A program made the translations under genes and the position numbers. The notes beneath the pieces were generated by a model. It was given only the letters and a program-made list of their open reading frames with translations. It did no database searches and was not told where the DNA came from. Source: an uncultured Litoreibacter sp. (GTDB lineage Bacteria > Pseudomonadota > Alphaproteobacteria > Rhodobacterales > Rhodobacteraceae). Taken from it: a stretch of DNA of 9,264 bases. Numbering within the stretch: position 1 is the first letter of the stretch; each line of letters opens with the position of its first letter. Below, one piece after another: positions 1 through 6,754 of this stretch. The stretch is taken from assembly GCA_937928335.1 (NCBI GenBank), contig CALFWN010000160.1, positions 1 to 9,264 on the forward strand, in the 5' to 3' direction.

Positions 1-1
1 G

Positions 2-1066
2 GACGGGGTGATCGCGCCGCTCTATGCCGCTTATGCCGCCCTGAAATCGGCCCGCGCCCGCCGCCAGCCTTTGGATCTGGACCTGCCGGAGCGCAAGATT
101 GTGCTGGATGAGGCAGGCAAGGTGACCAGCGTGGCGTTTCGCGACCGGCTCGATGCCCATAAGCTGATCGAGGAGTTCATGGTGCTGGCCAATGTCGCTG
201 CCGCCGAGACTTTGAAAGAGGCCAAGGTGCCGCTGCTTTACCGGGTGCATGAGGAGCCCTCGCCGGAGAAGCTGGAGAGCCTGCGGGAGGTCGCCGGCGC
301 GTCGGGGTTCACCCTGGCCAAGGGGCAGGTGTTGCAGACGCGGCATCTCAACCGGCTTCTGGCGCAGGCGGAGGGGACGGAACATGCCGAGCTGATGAAT
401 ATCTCGGCCCTGCGCTCGATGACGCAGGCCTATTATGCGCCGGAGAATTTCGGCCATTTCGGGTTGGCGCTGAAGAATTACGCGCATTTCACCTCCCCCA
501 TCCGGCGCTATGCCGACCTGATCGTGCACCGGGCGCTGATCACGGCGCATGGCTGGGGCAAGGACGGGCTGGACGCCGCCGCGCAGGACGGGCTGAAGGA
601 GACGGGCGAGCATATTTCGACCACGGAACGCCGCTCGATGGAGGCGGAGCGCGACACGACCGACCGTTATCTGGCCAGCTATCTGGCCGATAGGGTGGGC
701 TCGGAAACTAGCGGACGTATTTCCGGCGTGGTCAGCTTTGGTGTCTTCGTGAAGCTGGACGAGACCGGGGCGGATGGGCTGGTGCCGGTGCGGACCTTGG
801 GGCGCGAATATTACCAGTTTGACCGCGAGGCGCAGACCTTGCGGGGCGAGCATAGCGGGCGGGTGCTGGGCCTAGGCCAGCGCGTGCTGGTGCGCATCGC
901 CGAGGCCACGCCGCAGACCGGCGGGCTGGTGCTGGAATTGCTGGAACTGGAGGGCAAACCGATGCCACAAGGCGGGCGCGGGCGCAGCTCGGGCGGGCCG
1001 AGGCGGACGCTTGTGAAGCATCGCAAGAAGGGATCGAAACTACGCAAGAAGGCGGTGCGGAAATGA
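2..1066 (+). CDS. rnr: Ribonuclease R, C-terminal part (5' end outside window)
   Basis: This is a 3'-to-5' exoribonuclease of the RNase II/R (RNB) family, a cytoplasmic enzyme that degrades structured RNA and takes part in rRNA and tRNA quality control. The reading frame is open to the left edge (first whole codon at 2), so the N-terminal cold-shock domains and the aspartate cluster of the RNB active site are missing. Counting from the GTG at 8, the end of the RNB domain is seen with the family signature YAHFTSPIRRYADLIVHRAL at residues 158-177. An S1 RNA-binding domain follows at about 233-313 (RISGVVSFGVFVKL... GLVPV). A lysine/arginine-rich tail at about 317-352 is typical of RNase R and not of RNase II. 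The TGA overlaps the next start codon as ATGA, which suggests translational coupling with the lytic transglycosylase gene. The visible part shows no frameshift. Identification is firm, and RNase II is the only realistic alternative. Confidence 0.95.
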   Translation, partial: DGVIAPLYAAYAALKSARARRQPLDLDLPERKIVLDEAGKVTSVAFRDRLDAHKLIEEFMVLANVAAAETLKEAKVPLLYRVHEEPSPEKLESLREVAGASGFTLAKGQVLQTRHLNRLLAQAEGTEHAELMNISALRSMTQAYYAPENFGHFGLALKNYAHFTSPIRRYADLIVHRALITAHGWGKDGLDAAAQDGLKETGEHISTTERRSMEAERDTTDRYLASYLADRVGSETSGRISGVVSFGVFVKLDETGADGLVPVRTLGREYYQFDREAQTLRGEHSGRVLGLGQRVLVRIAEATPQTGGLVLELLELEGKPMPQGGRGRSSGGPRRTLVKHRKKGSKLRKKAVRK

Positions 1067-2247
1067 GATATGGCTTGGCGGTGATCGCAGCGATTTTCTG
1101 GGCAGCTGCGGCGCAGGCGCAGGACGGGTTTGCCGATTGGCTCACCGGGTTTGAGGCCCGCGCGGTGGAGGCCGGGATATCCGCCCCGGTGGTGGCTGCC
1201 GCGCTGGAGGGCGTCACCTATGACCCGGAGGTGATCAAACGCGACCGCAACCAGTCGGAATTTACCAAGACGATCTGGGATTATCTTGAAACGGCTGTCA
1301 GCGACGCGCGGATTGCCAATGGGCGCAAGGCGCTGGCCCGCGAGCAGGCCGCGCTGGACCGGATCGAGGCACAATACGGTGTCGACAAGCATATCGTGAC
1401 GGCCATCTGGGGGCTGGAGAGCGCCTATGGCACATTTCGCGGCAGCAAGGATGTGATCCGCTCGCTGGCCACATTGGCCTTTGATGCCCGGCGGGCCGCG
1501 TTTTTTGAAACCCAGCTTCTGGACGCGCTGCGTATTCTGGACGCAGGCGACGTGACGCCGCGGGCCATGACCGGGTCCTGGGCAGGTGCGATGGGGCATA
1601 CACAATTCATGCCGGGCTCCTATCTAAGCTATGCGGTGGATTTTGACGGTGATGGCAAGCGCCGCATCTGGGGGGATGTGGCGGTGGACGCGCTGGCCTC
1701 GACCGCCAATTACCTGTCGGAATTTGGCTGGGTCAGCGGCCAGCCCTGGGGCGTCGAGATCAAGATCCCGGACGGGTTTGACTACCGGCTGGCGGATCGT
1801 GAAGTGCTGAAACTGCCCTCTGACTGGGCGGCACTGGGGGTGCTGGATGTTTCGGGCGCGGTGGTGCCTGAGCATGGTATGGCCTCGATCCTGTTGCCCG
1901 CTGGCGCGCAAGGTGCGGGGTTCATGATCTTTGACAATTTTGCGGTGCTGGAGCGCTATAACACAGCGGATGCCTATGTGATCGGGGTGGGCCATCTGGC
2001 AGACCGGCTGCGCGGGGGCGGGGCTTTTGAAGGCGGCTGGCCCTTGGGCGACCGGGCGCTGAGTTATGATGAGCGGATCGAGCTGCAGGAGCGGCTGACA
2101 GCGCTTGGGTTTGATACCCAAAAGATCGATGCCAAGATCGGGCCGCTGACGATCAACGCGGTGCGCGGGTTTCAGGACAGTGTCGGGCTGGTGCCGGACG
2201 GCTATGCCTCCCCCGCGCTGCTGTCGAGGTTGCGCGCAGCTGAATGA
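1063..2247 (+). CDS. Secreted lytic murein transglycosylase, MltB type (SLT_2 plus C-terminal peptidoglycan-binding domain)
   Basis: The product is 394 residues and should cleave the MurNAc-GlcNAc bond of peptidoglycan in the periplasm, giving 1,6-anhydro ends. Residues 1-19 form a signal peptide (hydrophobic core, then AQA before Q20). There is no lipobox cysteine, so it is probably soluble, unlike E. coli MltB. The SLT_2 catalytic domain spans about 22-315. The catalytic glutamate is E119 in the motif IWGLESAYG, and the family segment GSWAGAMGHTQFMPGSY lies at 171-187 followed by DFDGDGKRRIW. A PG_binding_1 domain occupies about 330-392 (LQERLTALGFD ... VRGFQDSVGLVPDG). The start ATG overlaps the rnr stop, and an AAGG at 1049-1052 could serve as ribosome binding site. 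A terminator lies directly after the stop. The family call is secure, but assignment to a named paralogue is not, so no symbol is given. Confidence 0.93.
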   Translation: MRYGLAVIAAIFWAAAAQAQDGFADWLTGFEARAVEAGISAPVVAAALEGVTYDPEVIKRDRNQSEFTKTIWDYLETAVSDARIANGRKALAREQAALDRIEAQYGVDKHIVTAIWGLESAYGTFRGSKDVIRSLATLAFDARRAAFFETQLLDALRILDAGDVTPRAMTGSWAGAMGHTQFMPGSYLSYAVDFDGDGKRRIWGDVAVDALASTANYLSEFGWVSGQPWGVEIKIPDGFDYRLADREVLKLPSDWAALGVLDVSGAVVPEHGMASILLPAGAQGAGFMIFDNFAVLERYNTADAYVIGVGHLADRLRGGGAFEGGWPLGDRALSYDERIELQERLTALGFDTQKIDAKIGPLTINAVRGFQDSVGLVPDGYASPALLSRLRAAE

Positions 2248-2250
2248 GCG

Positions 2251-2270
2251 CCTGCGGCCGCAGGTTTTTT
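2251..2270 (+). terminator. Rho-independent terminator after the rnr-transglycosylase pair
   Basis: A perfect 14-base palindrome, CCTGCGGCCGCAGG, folds as a 5-bp stem with a GGCC loop and is followed directly by six Ts. It starts four bases after the transglycosylase stop codon. Both the position and the T-run support an intrinsic terminator for the upstream operon. Confidence 0.85.
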
Positions 2271-2451
2271 ATAGCTGCGTTTTGCAGGCGTGAGCCCGCA
2301 GCGGATCGGGGTTCTTCTGGTTTCGTGGTTTTTTTGAGTATTTTTAACCAAATGGAGAGGGGCTGGCGGCCTGCTGCCTCGAATGTGGGTGGTCATTGGC
2401 AGGGAGGTGCGGTAGTGCGCCCCCGATACCTCCGTTTAAAGGCAAGACGTT
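2271..2451 (+). promoter_or_regulatory. typA upstream region and probable 5' leader
   Basis: This gap must hold the typA promoter, because a strong terminator precedes it. I see no convincing -35/-10 pair. A T-rich stretch (seven Ts at 2329-2335, then GAGTATTTTTAACC at 2336-2349) is the likeliest AT-rich promoter zone. A hairpin at 2283-2300 has stems TGC/GCA and GGC/GCC, separated by one A-C mismatch, and is capped by GTGA, a GNRA-type tetraloop as RNA. Nearer the gene, GGAGGT at 2403-2408 is the reverse complement of ACCTCC at 2428-2433. The typA ribosome binding site is probably AAAGG at 2438-2442, nine bases before the ATG and just outside that stem. Confidence 0.4.
2403..2433 (+). promoter_or_regulatory. 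Leader hairpin pairing a Shine-Dalgarno-like GGAGGT with ACCTCC, just before typA
   Basis: GGAGGT (2403-2408) and ACCTCC (2428-2433) form a perfect 6-bp stem, extendable by one G-U pair, around a loop of about 19 bases. The stem ends 18 bases before the typA ATG. It could hide the only strong Shine-Dalgarno-like sequence in the leader, or it could form by chance. The complementarity is visible, but any regulatory role is inferred. Confidence 0.3.
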
Positions 2452-4269
2452 ATGGACCTTCGCAACATTGCGATCATCGCGCATGTGGATCACGGCAAGA
2501 CGACTTTGGTCGATGAGCTGCTGAAACAATCCGGCTCGTTCCGGGAAAATCAGGCTGTGGCCGAGCGGGCTATGGACAGCAATGATCTGGAGCGTGAACG
2601 CGGGATCACCATCCTTGCCAAAGCCACCTCGGTTGAGTGGAAAGGCATCCGCATCAATATCGTGGACACGCCCGGCCATGCCGATTTCGGTGGTGAGGTG
2701 GAGCGTATCCTGTCGATGGTGGACGGGGTGGTTTTGCTGGTGGATGCCGCGGAAGGCCCGATGCCGCAGACGAAATTCGTGACCTCCAAGGCGCTGGCTT
2801 TGGGGCTGCGTCCGATTGTGGTCCTGAACAAGGTGGACAAGCAGGATGCGGAGCCTGACCGGGCGCTGGATGAGTGTTTTGATCTGTTTGCCAATCTTGG
2901 GGCCAATGACGACCAGCTGGATTTTCCGTCCATGTATGCCTCTGGCCGGTCCGGCTGGGCGGATATGGAATTGGATGGTCCGCGCAAGGATCTGACCGCT
3001 TTGCTGGACCTGATCGTTGATCACGTGCCTGCGCCCGCGCAGATTGAGGCGCGTGACGCGCCGTTTCGGATGCTGGCCACCACGCTTGGCTCTGACCCGT
3101 TCATCGGCCGTTTGCTGACGGGCCGTGTCGAAAGCGGGACGTTGAAAGCGGGTGAGACGGTGAAGGCGCTGTCGCGCGACGGGACCCGGATCGAGCAGTT
3201 TCGATGCACCAAGATCATGGCCTCGCGCGGGCTGAATTTCGAGGCCATTGATGCGGCTGAGGCGGGCGATATCGTGTCTCTGGCAGGCATGTCGAAAGCG
3301 ACCGTGGCCGACACGATCTGTGCGGTGGATGTGGATGAGGCGATCCCGGCGCAGCCGATTGATCCGCCGACGATCACCGTGACTTTCGGGATCAATGACA
3401 GCCCGCTGGCGGGCAAGGACGGCAAGAAGGTGCAGAGCCGGGTCATTCGTGACCGGCTGATGAAAGAGGCCGAGTCGAATGTCGCCATCAAGGTGACCGA
3501 CACGCCCGGCGGCGACGCGTTTGAGGTGGCGGGGCGCGGTGAATTGCAGATGGGCGTGCTGATCGAGAATATGCGCCGCGAGGGGTTCGAGCTGAGCATC
3601 TCGCGCCCGCAGGTGCTGTTTCAAGAGATTGACGGCGTGCGGCATGAGCCCATCGAAGAGGTCACGATTGACGTGGATGACGACTATTCGGGCTCGGTGA
3701 TCGAGAAAATCACCGGGGTCCGGAAGGGCGAGTTGACGGAGATGAAATCGGCGGGCGCGGGTAAGACGCGGATCATCGCGCATGTGCCGTCGCGCGGGTT
3801 GATCGGCTATCATGGCGAGTTTCTGACCGACACGCGTGGCACGGGCGTTTTGAACCGGGTGTTCCACGAATGGGCGCCGCATAAGGGTGATATTCCGGGG
3901 CGTCGGGCTGGGGTTCTGATCTCGATGGAGAACGGGGTGTCGGTGGCCTATGCGATCTTCAACCTGGAGGATCGGGGCAAGTTCTTTATCGGCTCTCAGG
4001 AGGCGGTTTATCAGGGCATGATCATTGGCGAGCATAGCCGTGAGAATGATCTGGAGGTGAACCCTTTGAAGGGCAAGAAGCTGACCAATGTGAGGGCCTC
4101 GGGAACGGATGAGGCGGTGCGCCTGACGACGCCGGTTCGGATGTCTCTGGAGGAAGCGATTGCCTATATCGACAATGATGAGCTGGTCGAGGTGACGCCC
4201 AATGCCATTCGGTTGAGGAAGCGGCATCTTGATCCGCATGAGCGGAAGCGGGCGTCGCGGTCCGCCTGA
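2452..4269 (+). CDS. typA: Ribosome-associated translational GTPase TypA/BipA
   Basis: The 605-residue product matches the usual TypA/BipA length. This translation-factor GTPase binds the 70S ribosome and is linked to ribosome assembly and to growth under cold or other stress. All GTPase motifs are present: G1 AHVDHGKT at 10-17, switch I ERERGITI around 47-54 with T53, G3 DTPGH at 72-76, G4 NKVD at 126-129 and G5 SGR near 164-166. Downstream come domain II (about 200-290), EF-G-like domains III and V (about 305-480, including DDDYSG and [19 protein letters not shown]) and the TypA-specific C-terminal domain with [16 protein letters not shown]. The start ATG is supported by AAAGG nine bases upstream and by the N-terminus [15 protein letters not shown], which is standard for the family. 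It converges with the MOSC gene. I see nothing unusual in the protein. Confidence 0.98.
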   Translation: MDLRNIAIIAHVDHGKTTLVDELLKQSGSFRENQAVAERAMDSNDLERERGITILAKATSVEWKGIRINIVDTPGHADFGGEVERILSMVDGVVLLVDAAEGPMPQTKFVTSKALALGLRPIVVLNKVDKQDAEPDRALDECFDLFANLGANDDQLDFPSMYASGRSGWADMELDGPRKDLTALLDLIVDHVPAPAQIEARDAPFRMLATTLGSDPFIGRLLTGRVESGTLKAGETVKALSRDGTRIEQFRCTKIMASRGLNFEAIDAAEAGDIVSLAGMSKATVADTICAVDVDEAIPAQPIDPPTITVTFGINDSPLAGKDGKKVQSRVIRDRLMKEAESNVAIKVTDTPGGDAFEVAGRGELQMGVLIENMRREGFELSISRPQVLFQEIDGVRHEPIEEVTIDVDDDYSGSVIEKITGVRKGELTEMKSAGAGKTRIIAHVPSRGLIGYHGEFLTDTRGTGVLNRVFHEWAPHKGDIPGRRAGVLISMENGVSVAYAIFNLEDRGKFFIGSQEAVYQGMIIGEHSRENDLEVNPLKGKKLTNVRASGTDEAVRLTTPVRMSLEEAIAYIDNDELVEVTPNAIRLRKRHLDPHERKRASRSA

Positions 4270-4308
4270 GGCGGCGCATGTGCCGTAATGGGGTAAACCT
4301 CTGATAAG

Positions 4309-4331
4309 AAAGAAAATCCCTGATTTTCTTT
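4309..4331. terminator. AT-rich hairpin between convergent typA and MOSC genes
   Basis: AAAGAAAATC and GATTTTCTTT form a perfect 10-bp stem with a CCT loop. The stem itself supplies an A-run on one side and a T-run on the other, so it could terminate transcription from both directions. It lies 39 bases after the typA stop and 8 bases beyond the MOSC stop on the other strand. It has no separate U-tract after the stem, so Rho-independent activity is plausible but unproven. Confidence 0.6.
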
Positions 4332-4339
4332 ACTGGATA

Positions 4340-4816
4340 TTAAGGCGCGTTCATGGTGGTGAGCGCGTCTTTTGTGTGGACCAGACCGGGCTGGATCACC
4401 TCGGCATACCAGCCGCCATGCCCGCGCATGGCATTGTAGCCGCCGGGGCCGATGACTTTCTCCATACGTGAGCAGGGCGCGCAGGGTTTGGTCAGTTTCA
4501 GCCGGGCCGTGCCAATGTGAAGAATGTCATGACGCAGCGCGGTGAGATTGATGCCGGAAATGACGATATTGCGGCGGAGCATTTCGGCGGTGACGCTCTG
4601 GCCGGTGAGGGCTGCGATGACCGGCAGGTGTTCGGCCTGGATGAGCGTCACCGCGCGCGGGCCGCCGGATCTGTAGTGATCGCCTGCGAGGCCTTTTTCG
4701 GTGACCTCAGCCTCGGTGACACTCTGAATTGGCGCGAGGCGGGCCGGGCGCAGGCCGATCCAGTCCACGGTTCCGGGGTGGGGATGGGAGCGCATGAGGG
4801 TGCGGATCTCGGACAT
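4340..4816 (-). CDS. MOSC-domain protein (YiiM-like, small stand-alone form)
   Basis: The product is 158 residues from the ATG at 4816. MOSC domains are the beta-barrel modules of the molybdenum-cofactor sulfurase C-terminus and of stand-alone proteins that handle Mo cofactor or detoxify N-hydroxylated compounds (E. coli YiiM, YcbX; mammalian mARC). Visible family features are the N-terminal IGLRPARLAPIQSV and the core GLAGDHYRSGGPRAVTLIQAEHL at about 42-64. Next comes RRNIVISGINLTAL near 81-94, followed by the cysteine segment KPCAPCSRMEK with C112 and C115 (the conserved MOSC cysteine region), then GPGGYNAMRGHGG at 123-135. A longer frame to 4894 exists, but the ATG at 4816 has a good AAGGAA six bases upstream and matches where the homology should begin. 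It lies last in the minus-strand block, behind a palindrome, so it may be transcribed separately. The substrate is unknown. Confidence 0.88.
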   Translation of the reverse strand: MSEIRTLMRSHPHPGTVDWIGLRPARLAPIQSVTEAEVTEKGLAGDHYRSGGPRAVTLIQAEHLPVIAALTGQSVTAEMLRRNIVISGINLTALRHDILHIGTARLKLTKPCAPCSRMEKVIGPGGYNAMRGHGGWYAEVIQPGLVHTKDALTTMNAP

Positions 4817-4822
4817 ATATGG

Positions 4823-4828
4823 TTCCTT
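4823..4828 (-). promoter_or_regulatory. Ribosome binding site fixing the MOSC start
   Basis: On the minus strand AAGGAA lies six bases before the ATG at 4816. It decides for this start over the in-frame start 26 codons upstream, whose extra residues run through the intergenic palindrome. Confidence 0.6.
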
Positions 4829-4858
4829 GTTTCGCCTTGCCTTCGGCCAGTCGACACG

Positions 4859-4881
4859 CTGGAGGGGCGCGGCCCCTTCAG
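4859..4881. repeat. GC-rich intergenic palindrome, possible terminator or REP-like element
   Basis: CTGGAGGGGC (4859-4868) pairs with GGCCCCTTCAG (4872-4881) in a 10-bp stem containing one G-T pair, around a GCG loop. It lies between the stop of the small hypothetical gene and the MOSC start. Read on the plus strand it continues CAGACCTCCCCAGCATATTTTC, and a similar CAGACCCCC follows the terminator near 8887. This suggests a dispersed repeat family. It could end minus-strand transcription upstream of the MOSC gene, though no clear T-run follows on the minus strand. Confidence 0.55.
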
Positions 4882-4922
4882 ACCTCCCCAGCATATTTTC
4901 AGCAGAAAGAAGCGGGTTTGGG

Positions 4923-5195
4923 TCACGCTGATCGGCGTTGAAGGTTCAGGCAGGTTTTCTTGCGGGCGGGCAGCACCAGTTTGACGCCGGATGCGTAGAG
5001 GTTGCGGACATAGTTGGGATCTTCGGAATAGATGATGAGCAGCGGGCCTCGGGTGCCGATAATGGCGATGTTCTCAGGGAGGGGTCGCGTTGTCGCAGGG
5101 ATAAGGGCGGTGTTGATGGAACCGGGCAGCATGGCGGCGGCGGCGATGGTGAGCCATGCGAGCAAGGCGGCGCTTGGGATCAGGAGATGTTTCAT
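4923..5195 (-). CDS. Small secreted or membrane-anchored hypothetical protein
   Basis: The product is 90 residues and I cannot name a family. Residues 1 to about 22 (MKHLLIPSAALLAWLTIAAAA) form a signal peptide or single membrane anchor. The rest is a short, probably periplasmic domain with GPLLIIYSEDPNYVRNLYASG and then VKLVLPARKKTCL, which ends in a single cysteine. I believe similar small proteins with a C-terminal LVLPAR..CL occur in Rhodobacterales, but this is recollection and not a search. The ATG at 5195 is preferred to an in-frame GTG at 5234 because it places the hydrophobic segment at the N-terminus. AAGGG lies 12 bases before it, which is rather far. It follows the 350-residue gene after 84 bases containing inverted repeats, so it may or may not belong to that operon. 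The plus-strand frame over it looks like a shadow. Confidence 0.6.
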   Translation of the reverse strand: MKHLLIPSAALLAWLTIAAAAMLPGSINTALIPATTRPLPENIAIIGTRGPLLIIYSEDPNYVRNLYASGVKLVLPARKKTCLNLQRRSA

Positions 5196-5220
5196 CTTTG
5201 AGAGCGGCCCTTCTCTTCTC

Positions 5221-5254
5221 GGTGATGCTATCACCTGCCAGACAATGGGGCAGG
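5221..5254. repeat. Two overlapping inverted repeats upstream of the small hypothetical gene
   Basis: GGTGAT (5221-5226) and ATCACC (5230-5235) are perfect inverted repeats around GCT. Overlapping by two bases, CCTGCC (5234-5239) and GGCAGG (5249-5254) form a second 6-bp stem. The two cannot fold fully at once. They lie between the 350-residue gene and the small gene on the minus strand and could be an attenuating or terminating hairpin, or a dyad operator. No T-run is present, so the role is open. Confidence 0.35.
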
Positions 5255-5279
5255 ATATTTCGAAACAATGGAAAGCGGA

Positions 5280-6332
5280 TCAGTAGTCATAGATATGCTC
5301 CAGAATGCCGCGCTGGGTGGCAAGGGTGTTCAACGTGGCTGTGAGCTCGGGAACTTTTATGGCGATGAGGTAGCGGTTTTCGTCCGTAAAGCCCACGCGG
5401 GCGGTGGTGGAGATGATCTTGGCGGTGCTTCCGAGGTTAGGCGGGGTGGCTCCGAGATAGGAGAGCAAGATGTCGTCATTGCCGGCGATTTCCAGAAACT
5501 GGCCACCTGCGCGCGCGATGTTCTGGGCGAGCGTGGTGAAGATGCGGTAGCGGGGAAGCTCTGCGATGATCGTGTCTGTGGATTGGCCGATGATCTTGAC
5601 GTCGGGCAGGCTGTCCAGAGAGGCGGGGTCGAGGTTTTGGACCGCGACCTGCATCCTTAACTCATCCGCGCCGAGGCCTGCGGCGGCATTGGCGATGAGC
5701 TTGGCATATTGGGTCTTGGCACCCCATTCCAGGCCAAGCGCGATGCGGCGTTCCCAGCCCCTGACGGCCACGGGGTCCGCCGCCCAGAGTTTGTCGGACC
5801 AGGCCGGGAAATCGTATTTATACCACGGGATCTGTTGCAGGAAGGCGGCGTAATCTGCCGCCATATCTGCTTCGACCTGATCCTGGGGGGAGGGTGCCGC
5901 GCGCGAGAAGAGGCGGCCGATGGTTTCCTCATAGGCGGCTTTGAAGAGCATCTCGAGCGTGAAGGACGCGCCGATTGTGTAGATGGTGGCTTTGGAGTTG
6001 AAGCCGGCCTCCCCCAATTGATCGGCCTGCTCGGTCAGCCCGCAGGTGGCGGACCAGAAGCCGGTTATAGCGTTGATATAGGGGAAATTATGCGGATGGC
6101 CGGTTTTCAGCGCCTCGGCATAGCCCTCATAGGCGTAGACGATATGCCATTCGGGGTAGACCATATAGGTGCGCGCCTCGGGGCGCTGATGTTCGGGGTC
6201 GGTGATATATGTGGCTTGTTGCTGGGTGAGCGCGTCACCCCGGCACATGGTTTCGACATAGAGAATGGGCGCGGCGATGATGGCGATCAGCAGGAGCAGC
6301 GACAGGCCCAGCCATTTGAGGATGCGCCTCAT
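5280..6332 (-). CDS. Membrane-anchored protein of unknown function, third gene of the flavoenzyme operon
   Basis: The 350-residue product does not match a family I can name. Residues 5-26 (LKWLGLSLLLLIAIIAAPILYV) form one membrane anchor after the positive MRR, so the rest is probably periplasmic. Two cysteines, C30 just outside the membrane and C97 in GFWSATCGLT, could form a disulfide. Distinctive segments likely to be family markers are YMVYPEWHIVYAYEGYAEAL at 56-75, PHNFPYINAITGFW at 80-93, IYTIGASFTLEMLFKAAYEETIGRLF at 117-142 and IPWYKYDFPAWSDKLW at 168-183. These are rich in Trp, Tyr and His. The C-terminal third has alternating hydrophobic residues, suggesting a mixed alpha/beta fold. 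The start ATG overlaps the stop of the four-helix membrane gene by four bases, implying translational coupling. Context suggests an envelope partner of the flavoenzyme. No catalytic motif is recognisable. Confidence 0.88.
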   Translation of the reverse strand: MRRILKWLGLSLLLLIAIIAAPILYVETMCRGDALTQQQATYITDPEHQRPEARTYMVYPEWHIVYAYEGYAEALKTGHPHNFPYINAITGFWSATCGLTEQADQLGEAGFNSKATIYTIGASFTLEMLFKAAYEETIGRLFSRAAPSPQDQVEADMAADYAAFLQQIPWYKYDFPAWSDKLWAADPVAVRGWERRIALGLEWGAKTQYAKLIANAAAGLGADELRMQVAVQNLDPASLDSLPDVKIIGQSTDTIIAELPRYRIFTTLAQNIARAGGQFLEIAGNDDILLSYLGATPPNLGSTAKIISTTARVGFTDENRYLIAIKVPELTATLNTLATQRGILEHIYDY

Positions 6333-6739
6333 TTGCGATCGAAGATGAAGGCGGAGAAGACCGCGAAGCCGCCCAGAAAGATATGCGGGATATTGGCGGC
6401 GAGCTTGATCAGGAAGCTGGGATATTCGTACCAGCCATAGACGAAGATGCCGAAATCAAGATAGCCGGAGCCGGTGACAAGGCCCATTGCGCCATCTGCC
6501 AGATAGAGCGCGCCGAACCATGTCAGGAAGATTTTGGAGGCCCGGTGGGAGATCAGGCCTGCCGCCAGCGCCCAGAGGCCGGAGGCGACGTGGAGCGAAT
6601 CGTCAAAGAGATCAAGCGCGAAGACCCCGAAAGCGTTACCGTTTTCGTCAATGATGCCGGGGATCGGCAGATAGTTGAGCGAGGCCGCGATGAACAAAAC
6701 GGCGGCGTAGCCAAAAGCGATGATGCGAAGCGTCGTCAT
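6329..6739 (-). CDS. Four-helix integral membrane protein, DUF4383-like
   Basis: The 136-residue product has four predicted membrane segments at about 4-24, 47-64, 69-90 and 108-133. A histidine sits in helix 2 (DDSLHVASGLWALAAG, H50) and another in helix 4 (AANIPHIFLGGF, H119). The pattern LHxxSG... with a membrane glycine/alanine-rich helix resembles DUF4383-type proteins, whose function is not established. The ATG at 6739 has AAGGA (minus strand of 6747-6751) seven bases upstream. The gene sits 15 bases after the flavoenzyme stop and overlaps the next gene by four bases, so all three are probably co-transcribed. The paired membrane histidines would allow haem binding or a structural role, but neither can be told from sequence alone. 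Confidence 0.85.
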   Translation of the reverse strand: MTTLRIIAFGYAAVLFIAASLNYLPIPGIIDENGNAFGVFALDLFDDSLHVASGLWALAAGLISHRASKIFLTWFGALYLADGAMGLVTGSGYLDFGIFVYGWYEYPSFLIKLAANIPHIFLGGFAVFSAFIFDRK

Positions 6740-6754
6740 GTCAGGGTCCTTACG

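Noticed and set aside
811..1605. A 264-codon minus-strand frame over the rnr/transglycosylase junction
   Set aside because: It crosses two real genes in antisense, has no ribosome binding site or domain and reads as a compositional shadow.
2244..2414. The upstream part of a 90-codon plus-strand frame starting at the transglycosylase stop (ATGA overlap)
   Set aside because: It runs straight through a strong terminator and has no domain. Only the short 3' part from 2415 has a credible ribosome binding site, and that is reported separately.
2344..4239. A 631-codon open frame on the minus strand opposite typA
   Set aside because: It lies wholly antisense to an unmistakable GTPase gene. Its translation is rich in His, Arg and Gln with no domain, as expected when a GC-rich codon pattern is read backwards.
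4817..4894. A 26-residue N-terminal extension of the MOSC protein
   Set aside because: The upstream start has no ribosome binding site and the extension is translated from the intergenic palindrome.
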